Below are positions 35,272-43,800 of a stretch of 56,643 nt of DNA, piece by piece. The notes beneath the pieces are model-generated. The model was given only the letters and a program-made list of their open reading frames with translations, was not told the DNA's origin and made no database searches. Every line of letters starts with the position of its first letter. Position 1 is the stretch's first letter. Made by a program: the position numbers and the translations under genes. Source of the stretch: SLLG01 sp964403935 (GTDB lineage Bacteria; Verrucomicrobiota; Verrucomicrobiia; Opitutales; Oceanipulchritudinaceae); NCBI GenBank assembly GCA_964403935.1, contig CAYOIB010000008.1, forward strand, positions 1 to 56,643. The letters are read 5' to 3'.

Positions 35272-36197
35272 GAGGATGCACGCGCATGAAGGGCCGCTCT
35301 CGCCGCTTCCGCCATTCGTTCAACCGGAGGCTCTGCCCCCGTCCAGAGCTCCAAGCTGCGAGCGCCCTGCCAGACCAGCATGGCGAGGCCATCGGCATAG
35401 CGGAAACCACCTCGCCCGGCCGCCGCCCGCAACGCATTGGGCACCCCGTAGGTGGTATCATAAATGCGGGTTCCCTCAGGAAAGTATTCCAGCGACACCG
35501 GGGACGGATCATCTGCCTGCAATCCCAGGGCGGTGGCATTGATCACCAAGGCAGGTTCAAAAAGCTCCGGAGGGCGATCCAATGAGAATCCCCGGATACG
35601 ATCCGCGGCTTCCGGAAAGGCCCCGCTCACGAGCGCAATCAAGGACTCCAGCCGGGAGGTACTGCGGTTGCCGATCCACAGCTCGGCACATCCTTCGGAT
35701 AGACACTGCACGGCAATCGCACGTGCCGCCCCACCCGCCCCCAGCAGAATCACACAACGCCCCCGCAACGACGTCCCGAGCTCATCCTGAACGGCACGGG
35801 ATATCCCGTACCCATCTGTATTCACCCCGTGGATACCCTGCGTCACCGGATCGATGATCAACGTGTTGACCGCGCCCATCCGGGCCGCCAGCGAATCCAC
35901 CGAAGTCAGCAAGGGCACCACATCCACCTTGTGGGGGATGGTGAGATTCAGCCCGCGAAAACCGCGCTCGATAAACCGGGGCAGGGCTTCCGCCAACTGC
36001 GTCGGTGGAACATCAAAAGCAAAATAACTCCAGGATGAGAACCGGGAATCTTTGCCGCTCAGCGATTTCAGCGCCGCATTGTGCATCGCCGGACTGAGGG
36101 AATGCCGGATTGGATGGCCCAGAACGCCCACAGTGGGGCCGGGACGCGTCCACGTCCCGAGGTCGTCCAGTGTCAGGGGGATGTTTGCTTCAACCAC
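35268..36197 (-). CDS. aroE: Shikimate dehydrogenase (NADP+)
   Basis: 309 residues. GVLGHPIRHSLSPAMHNAAL is the substrate-binding signature, NLTIPHKVDVVPL contains the catalytic Lys, and the Rossmann loop is LLGAGGAARAIAVQCL followed by IGNRST. NADP binding is likely from the NRST region. Carries out the fourth step of the shikimate pathway, reducing 3-dehydroshikimate. Twelve bases after the SirB1-like gene. Confidence 0.94.
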   Translation of the reverse strand: MVEANIPLTLDDLGTWTRPGPTVGVLGHPIRHSLSPAMHNAALKSLSGKDSRFSSWSYFAFDVPPTQLAEALPRFIERGFRGLNLTIPHKVDVVPLLTSVDSLAARMGAVNTLIIDPVTQGIHGVNTDGYGISRAVQDELGTSLRGRCVILLGAGGAARAIAVQCLSEGCAELWIGNRSTSRLESLIALVSGAFPEAADRIRGFSLDRPPELFEPALVINATALGLQADDPSPVSLEYFPEGTRIYDTTYGVPNALRAAAGRGGFRYADGLAMLVWQGARSLELWTGAEPPVERMAEAARAALHARASS

Positions 36198-36209
36198 GGA
36201 TGCCGAAAG

Positions 36210-37082
36210 TTAAGGGCGGGCGTGACGCCGGTAGGCAGAATCAAATTCCCGCACAAAGCCTGCAAAGACCAAGGCCATTCGGCGGTTGTTCTTCAAGGCA
36301 TAATGCCTCGATAAAACGCGGCAACTCCGGCACAGAATCTCAGCTACCGTCGCGGGGGCGACATACCGATGGGGATCGGGAATGTGGTTGGCCTCCATGA
36401 ACGTATGAATCTCCTCAAGGCTTCGAAAGCGACCGCGTTCAAAGGTGTCGATATAGAACGGAGCCCCTTCACGGAAGCAGCCCACCATCACCCGATGCGG
36501 CAAACTGATTGCTTCCAGCTCCAGCCCACAACGCTGCGAAATCAACAGGTAGAGAACCGTCAGACTGATCGGAATCCCTTTTCTCCGACGCAGCACGGCT
36601 CCGAGAAAAGAGTTTAGCGGGTCCTCATAATCTTCCATGTTTCCACGGAACCCATACTCATGGAAGATCACCCGGTTCAGAACCTTGCATTGTTCGAAGG
36701 GCAAACCCGGCTTCGGCATCAATTCCTCGCAGCGGCCGGCGATGCGATCAAGCTGCCGCTGAATGGGGCCGACGTCCAGGTCCGGCTTGATGACCCGGTT
36801 CAAAAGCAGCATCCCGGTCTCCAGCTCGTACCGAAGCGATCGAATAAAGGCGACAAACTCGGCCGCACGGTCAGGCCCCTCCAGTTGCCCGAGCAGGTTC
36901 TTTGCGGAGGTCACCGCGGGCGGGGGTCCTTCCCGGATCACATTACGCAGCAGGCTGAGGCCAATATCCTCCAATCGCTTGAGTTCCAGTAAGAGATGAC
37001 GTTGCACCACGGGCGACTCATCATCCAACAGAGCCACCAGCGCCCGTTCCCGCTCCTCACTCACAATTCGCTCCACGCTCAA
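36210..37082 (-). CDS. SirB1-family transglutaminase-like protein
   Basis: 290 residues. N-terminal helical HEAT-like segment (residues 1-90), then LNRVIFHEYGFRGNMEDYEDPLNSFLGAVLRRRKGIPISLTVLYLLI, the SirB1 (transglutaminase-like) core, with LPHRVMVGC containing the His. The catalytic Cys of true transglutaminases is not clear: the position is occupied near RRRKGIPIS, so enzymatic activity is doubtful. Precise role of the family is unknown. First gene of the aroE-pilD operon. Confidence 0.87.
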   Translation of the reverse strand: MSVERIVSEERERALVALLDDESPVVQRHLLLELKRLEDIGLSLLRNVIREGPPPAVTSAKNLLGQLEGPDRAAEFVAFIRSLRYELETGMLLLNRVIKPDLDVGPIQRQLDRIAGRCEELMPKPGLPFEQCKVLNRVIFHEYGFRGNMEDYEDPLNSFLGAVLRRRKGIPISLTVLYLLISQRCGLELEAISLPHRVMVGCFREGAPFYIDTFERGRFRSLEEIHTFMEANHIPDPHRYVAPATVAEILCRSCRVLSRHYALKNNRRMALVFAGFVREFDSAYRRHARP

Positions 37083-37400
37083 GACAGAAGCCCATTCACC
37101 CGTGGAAGCAACATCGAAGTGGAGGCCCGCGCATCCCTTGAAGTTTCAGCCACCACCCGGACGCGCGGTTGCAAAAAGAGACCCCCCGAGCCGGGCGATC
37201 CTTAAATGTGCTCGCTGCCTCGCGCTCAACCACTAACGTCCCGAAAACTCTGAAAGAATCACATCCGGACGGGCGAGCTCCGCAGTTACAAACCGGTTTC
37301 GCCCACTTGGCCACAGTCTTCCAACAAAGCCTTCCCCCACACACACATAAATCGGTCGTGCTTCGACCGCTCTGAACGAATCCCCTACACGACTATAGTG
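37083..37400. other. Intergenic region before the FN3 remnant
   Basis: About 318 bases without a convincing gene, starting at the SirB1-like ATG. It probably holds the minus-strand promoter of that gene and the old promoter of the decayed FN3 gene. No clear promoter, repeat or RNA structure was identified. Confidence 0.5.
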
Positions 37401-38305
37401 ATGAAACGAATAAAATATGCCCTTGGCAGTCTGGTCCCTTGCGCTCGCCCCCCTCCCTGCCTGCTGAAGAGACCGACCACAGGGCGATTGGCACCAGCTT
37501 CCGGAACTTTGCCCGGGGCGGCGGTTGCGCGGAATACTTCAGAGCGGCATTACCGACTGATCCACCGTGGAGAATCCCTGGGGCAAGGATTTTCTCGAGC
37601 AAATCTCGATCTACAAGGTCCTCCGCTTCATGGATCAGGTGCCCGTCAATTCCTCGGAGGCTCGGACCTGGGTCGAACGCACCCTCCCAACCGCCAACCA
37701 GAATTCGACCCATCGAGGCGCCCACCAATTTCTCCGCCGAATCCGTTTCCTCTCATGAGATGGCTCTCTCATGGACAGCGGCCGATGACATGCACGACGG
37801 ATTTCGCATCGAACGGGATTCAGGTTCAGGCTTTGTCCAAATCCAGAAAACAGAGCCTACCGTTGCCATGGACATCGACGCAGGCCTCAACGCCAATTCC
37901 AACTACCGTTACCGGATTCCCGCTTTTAACGAGAACGGATCGTCCGAGCCCACCGACGCAGCTACCGCCAGCACGCTGCCTGATGTCATTTGGAACCTTG
38001 ACCTCTTTCCAGAAGATGAGACAGAAGGTTGGCTCGATGAATGGCTGGGCTTTACCTACGACTTACCCGACATCTATCCGTGGACCTGTGTATCAGGCCT
38101 CGGATGGTTTTACGTTGCCGGTGATTCCCACAAGAATGCATGGCTCCAGGCTGAATCCGGCGGGTGGTTTTTTGCCGCTGAGGGCACCTATCCGTTCTGC
38201 TATTTCGTCCCCAGCAACAGCTGGATCTACCATTACAAGGATACACCGAACTTCTACAACTGGGACATGGATCGAAACGTGACCCTGCCGAACCCAAACA
38301 ACTGA
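37401..38305 (+). pseudogene. Frameshifted secreted FN3-domain protein
   Basis: Coherent coding sense is split between reading frames. A possible signal-peptide start (MKRIKYALGSLV) lies in one frame at 37401. A conserved-looking segment, WGKDFLEQISIYKVLRFMDQVPVNSSEARTWVER, lies in a second frame around 37567-37700. An FN3 domain (APTNFSAESVSSHEMALSW to PTDAATASTLP) and the C-terminal module (GWLDEWLGFTYD, VSGLGWFYVAGDS) lie in a third frame from ~37705 to the stop at 38305. The expected central domain after the LRFMD block is missing. This is best read as a secreted verrucomicrobial protein gene inactivated by two frameshifts and an internal deletion. Confidence 0.72.
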
Positions 38306-39090
38306 TGGAAGTTATCATTCAGAAGACCCCCGCAAAGGCATCCGTCCTCGCGGCCAAGATCATCGCCAAGCAGATTCAGGAGAAACCGCACAGCGTCCTT
38401 GGCCTCGCCACCGGAAGGAGCCCGTTGAAGACCTACACAGAGCTCATCCGGATGCACCGGGAGGCCGGGCTCTCCTTCGCGGAGGTCACAACTTTCAATC
38501 TGGATGAATACGTCGGACTTTCACCCGACCACCCACAGTCTTACCATTATTTCATGCGGGAGAAGTTCTTCCGGCACATCGACATCAATCCGGCCGCGAC
38601 CTTCATTCCGGCCGGAGATGTCGATGACCTTCGCGAAGAGTGCAACCGCTATGAAGGGAAGATTCACGCCGCCGGGGGGATTGATCTCCAGGTTCTCGGA
38701 CTCGGATCCAATGGCCACATCGGCTTCAATGAACCAACAGGCTCCCTGCGATCCCGCACCTGGGTCCGCATTCTTTCGAAGAACACGCTTCAGGACAACC
38801 GCGCCGCCTATGGGCCCGAGCATGAAACGCCCCACCACTGCATCACCATGGGCATCCAGACCATTATGGAAGCCGAGAGAATCCTCGTCCTTGCTTTCGG
38901 AGCGAAGAAAGCCAAGGCCGTCGCCCAAATGATCGAAGGCCCCGTGACCTCCATTTGCCCCGCGTCGGCCCTTCAGTTCCATAAGCGGGTTATCGTCCTT
39001 CTTGATGAAGAGGCTGCCTCCGAACTTCGCTACGCTGACCACTACCGCTGGGTCGATCAGAACAAACTTGCCTGGCAGCGTTACGATTAA
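38305..39090 (+). CDS. nagB: Glucosamine-6-phosphate deaminase
   Basis: 261 residues. LATGRSPLKTYTELI binds the phosphate, FNLDEYVGLSPDHPQSYHYFM is the NagB signature with the catalytic Asp, and VLGLGSNGHIGFNEPTG contains the catalytic His. Converts glucosamine-6-phosphate to fructose-6-phosphate and ammonia. Its ATG overlaps the stop of the FN3 remnant (TGATG), so it may once have been translationally coupled to that gene. No nagA or PTS gene is adjacent. Confidence 0.94.
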   Translation: MEVIIQKTPAKASVLAAKIIAKQIQEKPHSVLGLATGRSPLKTYTELIRMHREAGLSFAEVTTFNLDEYVGLSPDHPQSYHYFMREKFFRHIDINPAATFIPAGDVDDLREECNRYEGKIHAAGGIDLQVLGLGSNGHIGFNEPTGSLRSRTWVRILSKNTLQDNRAAYGPEHETPHHCITMGIQTIMEAERILVLAFGAKKAKAVAQMIEGPVTSICPASALQFHKRVIVLLDEEAASELRYADHYRWVDQNKLAWQRYD

Positions 39091-39128
39091 CAACCCACCC
39101 GATCCCACCCTATCGAAACAACCATCTT

Positions 39129-40376
39129 ATGAAGCCTCTTACCCTCGCTGGACTCGGCTGCGGCGGCCGCACGCGCACCTACATCGAACTCGCTGCCCGG
39201 CAGCCCCATCGCTACAAGACCGTAGCCGCAGCCGACTTGCTGCCCGAGCGCCTCGCGACCACTGCTCGCCTTTCAGGGAATCCCGACTTCCGGAAATTCA
39301 ACTCCGCCGAGGCTCTCCTTGCCCAGCCTAAGCTGGCGGACGTCATGATTATCGGGACCCAGGATGCCCTCCACCGGGAACACTCGATTGCGGCCATGGA
39401 AGCCGGGTACGACCTTCTTCTCGAAAAACCCATTGCCAACAATCTTGAGGATACCCTTGCCGTCGAAGCCGCCGCCCGCCGCCTCAACCGCCGGGTCCTG
39501 GTCTGCCACGTCCTCCGCTACACCCCGTTTTACCGCCGGATAAAGGAGATCGTCCGCTCAGGCGCGCTGGGCGACATTGTCAGCCTCAATGCCATCGAGG
39601 GCGTCGATGCCTGGCACCAGGCACACTCCTATGTTCGCGGCCATTGGGCAGTCACCGAAAAGTCCTCCCCCATGATTCTCGCCAAATCCTGTCATGACCT
39701 CGACATCATCCGCTGGATCATCGACCGCCCATGCGCCGCTGTCTCCAGTTTTGGCGCACTCAACCACTTCACCCTGGAGAATGCGCCGGAAGGGGCTCCA
39801 GAACGATGCATGGACGGATGCCCCGTCGGGAACACCTGTAACTACAACGCGGAACGCTACCTGACGGATCAGTCCCAATGGTTACCATATGTTTGTGACC
39901 TGGATCCAGCAACCACCTCTGCCGAGGAACGGGCCGAATGGATCCATCGCTCCCCTTGGGGCCGCTGCGTCTATCGCTGCGACAACACGGCGGTGGATCA
40001 CCAAACCGTGAACCTCGAATTCGAGGGCAAACTGACGGCCACCTTCACCATGACAGCCTTTACCTCAGGCCGCACCATCGAGATCTACGGCACCAAGGCG
40101 CGCCTCTACGGAAAGCTCCAAACGAAACCTGAGATCTATGTTCAACCTCAGGACAGACGCCAACCCGGTTACTCCGTTGACCCCGATGACGGGCGCGAGG
40201 GCGGGTACGCCGGTCACGGCGGAGGAGATAACGGTCTCATCGATGCCCTTCATAATGAAATGGCGAAAGAAGACCCTGCAGCCATGACCTCATCCCTCAC
40301 CGCCTCCGTCGAAAGCCATCGGATGGCCTTCGCTGCCGAAACCTCCAGAGTCAGTGGCCAAACCGTTCGGCTCTGA
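39129..40376 (+). CDS. Gfo/Idh/MocA-family oxidoreductase
   Basis: 415 residues. N-terminal NAD(P)-binding fold (LAGLGCGGRTRTYIELAAR, an atypical Gly-rich loop), then LLLEKPIANNLEDT with the conserved EKP catalytic Lys, and the C-terminal alpha/beta domain. HDLDIIRWII contains the family HDxD. Directly downstream of nagB and probably co-transcribed, which points to oxidation or epimerisation of an amino-sugar derivative. The actual substrate is not evident. Confidence 0.87.
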   Translation: MKPLTLAGLGCGGRTRTYIELAARQPHRYKTVAAADLLPERLATTARLSGNPDFRKFNSAEALLAQPKLADVMIIGTQDALHREHSIAAMEAGYDLLLEKPIANNLEDTLAVEAAARRLNRRVLVCHVLRYTPFYRRIKEIVRSGALGDIVSLNAIEGVDAWHQAHSYVRGHWAVTEKSSPMILAKSCHDLDIIRWIIDRPCAAVSSFGALNHFTLENAPEGAPERCMDGCPVGNTCNYNAERYLTDQSQWLPYVCDLDPATTSAEERAEWIHRSPWGRCVYRCDNTAVDHQTVNLEFEGKLTATFTMTAFTSGRTIEIYGTKARLYGKLQTKPEIYVQPQDRRQPGYSVDPDDGREGGYAGHGGGDNGLIDALHNEMAKEDPAAMTSSLTASVESHRMAFAAETSRVSGQTVRL

Positions 40377-40400
40377 AGCGAATCCGAACACCCCCTCCCC

Positions 40401-40442
40401 CAAAAATAAAGCCGGAGCGACCTGATCGCCTGAGCCCTCCGG
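40401..40442 (-). terminator. Intrinsic terminator of the A2M-DUF423 operon
   Basis: On the minus strand CCGGAG (40442-40437) pairs with CTCCGG (40417-40412), with a GCGATC-like inner hairpin, and is followed by CTTTATTTTTG. It lies 33 bases past the DUF423 stop and between convergent genes. Confidence 0.6.
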
Positions 40443-40474
40443 AGGTCATGCCACCCGGCTGATTCACGCCTCTG

Positions 40475-40888
40475 CTAGTTCGATGCGGCACCGCGCGCTC
40501 GCCTTGCGCCCAGCGCGGCAATGCCTGCTGCAAGCCATCCTGCCATGAGAGCAAGCCCCCCAAGCGGGGTGATGGGACCAAGCCAGCCCGGTCCACCGAG
40601 AGCCAGTATGTAGAGCGAACCCGAGAACAAGACCATTCCGAGAAGCCACAGGCAGACACTCACCCGGAAGCGGGTGTGCCCACCGCTGGATCCACCGGCC
40701 ATCGCAGCAAATGCCGCCACCGCATGCAGCAGGTGGTAGGAAACGGCTGTGTTCCACACCGATGTCATGCCCGCGACCTCGAGGGACTCTGCCAAGGCGT
40801 GCGCCCCGAACGCACCCAGAGCCACCCCGCTCGCTCCGGCGAGAGCGATCATAAGGGTCAATATAAAGCCTCTTTCTCCATTCATCAC
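40475..40888 (-). CDS. DUF423 membrane protein
   Basis: 137 residues, four transmembrane helices. ALAGASGVALGAFGAHALAE at the N terminus and a YHLLHAVA segment are signatures of the DUF423/YwdK family, small inner-membrane proteins of unknown function. Its start overlaps the end of the A2M-like gene by four bases, indicating translational coupling with that gene. Confidence 0.9.
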   Translation of the reverse strand: MMNGERGFILTLMIALAGASGVALGAFGAHALAESLEVAGMTSVWNTAVSYHLLHAVAAFAAMAGGSSGGHTRFRVSVCLWLLGMVLFSGSLYILALGGPGWLGPITPLGGLALMAGWLAAGIAALGARRARGAASN

Positions 40889-43800
40889 TTCTCCTTGTTT
40901 GAGATTTCAATTTCACTTGAAGCGCTGTTTCCACGAATCCGGGGCACATAAAGAGCACGCCCCACCGCTGGCAGCGCATGAAAATGTCCAGGGCTCTCCG
41001 CTCTCAACCGATAACGCAGTTCCCAGACGCCCTCCGGCAGATGGTCGATAAAAAAAACGACGTTCCTGTCGTGAAGTTCCTGATACGCCTTGAGGCTTTG
41101 CCTTGGGGGCAAGCGGCTTCCGGCTTCAGCCCCACCCGAATCAAGCCGGATCACGGATAGACGTTCACCACTGAGACCCTGCAGGGGCTCCATCCCGCCT
41201 GCCTTGGCATCTTCGATGACAAGATAACGGAGATCTGTCTTGGCTTCCAGGGTCAGGACCACTTCAACGCGGTCTCCAGGCTGAACGGAATCCTCCGGCG
41301 ACAAGGGTTCCAGGCGATCCCTGAAGCCCTGCAAGAGGGTTGGGATCTCACCGACGCGAAGGTACTCGCGTCCCACCATAATCTCACCTCCGGCCGGCCC
41401 GATAGGAGGCGAATCAACATAGGACCGGCTTTCGATCGTGTAATAGATCGGGCCGTCGCCGGAACGCCGCCGAAGCTCGATACGATTCTCACCCTCACGC
41501 AGATATGATTCCGGAATCTCAAATACGCGTTGACACTCGAGTATCTCGTGAAGTCGAACCCGAACCGCGCCCACCCGCCCATCGTTGACCCGGACTTCCA
41601 GATCCAAATCACTCTCCAGTTCTCCAGAAAGGCGAAGGTAGTCCGTCAACGCTGTCACAACCACTGCCGTGTCTCGTGTATTCTGCCACCGCGTCGCTGT
41701 GCGATTGCGCACCAGCCAGTTCATTGTCGGAACGATCCACTCATTGGTGGGATCGACGGCGAGCATCGCCTGGAGAACAAAAGCTGTCGTTTCCGTTGGC
41801 GACTGCCACCAGTTCCACCACTCGGAGGCACGCCCCCAATGAGCGGTCCGGGTATTTCCGGTATCCCGGATCCCCAGCGCACCGGCCCCGAGGTCTTCGT
41901 TGAGACGCATGCTATTTCGAAGGTTGCGCAACAATAACAAAGCATCCTCCTCAAAGCCAAGGCGCACGGCCGTCAACGCAAGCAAAGCCTGGGAGTTGGG
42001 CGACAGGTTGCCACGGGCTCGTATCAGATCGAGAAAAACGGAGGCCTCGCGCGTGCTCGGGCGACCCGCACGCGCAACGGAGTACCTCGAAGACAACGCG
42101 TGAAGGATCCACGCCTGAGATTGTGGAGACGCCTCCTGGCGGAGAAGCCGGTCGCCCAGCCAGGCCCGCGCCCGCGCCAACATCTCCGGATTCACCTCAA
42201 CTCCCGCGTGCCGTGCCGCCTCCAGAGCCCATAAGACATACGCCGTCATGTGCTCGTCCGGCTCTCCCCGCGGCATCCATGGCCAAGCACCCTTGGGAAG
42301 TTGCATTTCTTCAAGTCGAGCGAGCCCCTCCGCGATCGCTCCTTCCAGCGCCGACATCCCGGCACCAGCTTCGGGCAGATGTTCGGAATCAACTTCCCCG
42401 AAGAGGCCAGCCTGGACAGACGCCGGTGGAAACCCCAGAGCTTGTAGAGTTTGAGAAACCACAACCGCAGGGAAGAATCGATTCACTGTTTGTTCGACAC
42501 TTCCGTAGGGAAACTCAATAAGGTAAGGGAGCGCGTCCAACAGAGCCGTCGCTATGCTCGGGCTGACAATCACCCGCGTATCCGTCATTCCTTCCTTTCT
42601 ATTTTCAGGGAGATCCAGATAGACCGTTGTACTTCCGGTTTCGATGCGTCCCGCTGCTGTTACGAGACGCTCCGCCCCATACACATACACGGGCAGAGAC
42701 AAGCTTACACCATCGCCCACATCGCCTCCGAGAGCCGTGGCTGTCAACTGGACACTGCCCGCCTCCTCCGCAAGGACATCCCATGAAACTCGCTTGGTCT
42801 CACCTGCCGCAATTGAGAATTCAACCGAAGGGCTGCCCTGCAGGGCAACGCCGCCATCGATTTTCAACGCCACCTGGACATCGCGGGATTGTCCGGAGTT
42901 GTTGGTGAGCAGCACACCAATTGAAGACGCATCGCCAACGATCAAAAACCGGGGAGGCAGCAGGCGTATTATTAGGGGAAGTTCAGTGACGACAGGCTGC
43001 GTCTGTTGCCCCCACCGATCCTTCCTTCCCACCGCGACCACCGTTGTCCGCCATTTCGTTGTGTTGTCGGGGAAGGTCCACTCAACCGCAGCGCGACCCT
43101 CAGCATCGGTCACCACCGAAGGAAACCACGCTACGGTCGAGCGAAAGTCGGTGCGCAGCGGAGGGAGCGGGGCTATACGCCTGGCCCCTCCGCTAGAATA
43201 CCCAGGGCTATATAGCCCTTCCTCCATTCCCACCGCCCGCTCGGACAGAACATAAGAGCCCGCCTCCTCACCCGCCGAAGTGACTTCAGCAAGGTCCTCT
43301 TCCGGTGTCTCTTCAAGTCGAGGTCGAAACACGGGACGCCAGGTAAAGCTGCTGACAGACCGAAGAACCGTGGAGCGATCAATGGGAACCAGCGCTTCCT
43401 CAATCGTGGCGGGAGCTTCGGGCATCAGCGAGTAAACCGCTTCGTCGGCCACGCCAATCGACAGCTCGGCTTCGACAGGTAACCCTTCCTCATCCCGAAC
43501 CTGAAGGTGCGCCCGCGCCGGATCACCGGGTTTGTAACCACTCCGGTCAAACGTAATATCAATATCGATAAAGCGCGCAGGTCGTGTCACTTCGATTTCC
43601 CTGTGGTCGATAAAAAGCTCGTCCCCAAACACCATTGAAACGCGCAAACCGAGGTTGGGAATGTCCGCCTCGCTGGTATCCAGGAGCACCAGGTGCGCGT
43701 TGCCCGTCAGGCGCAATACCTGCCAGTCACGAATTCTTTCTTCACCCCGCACCAGAAGAACGGTACGACCCGGCGCGTCCGTTGTCACCAGGACGGGAAC

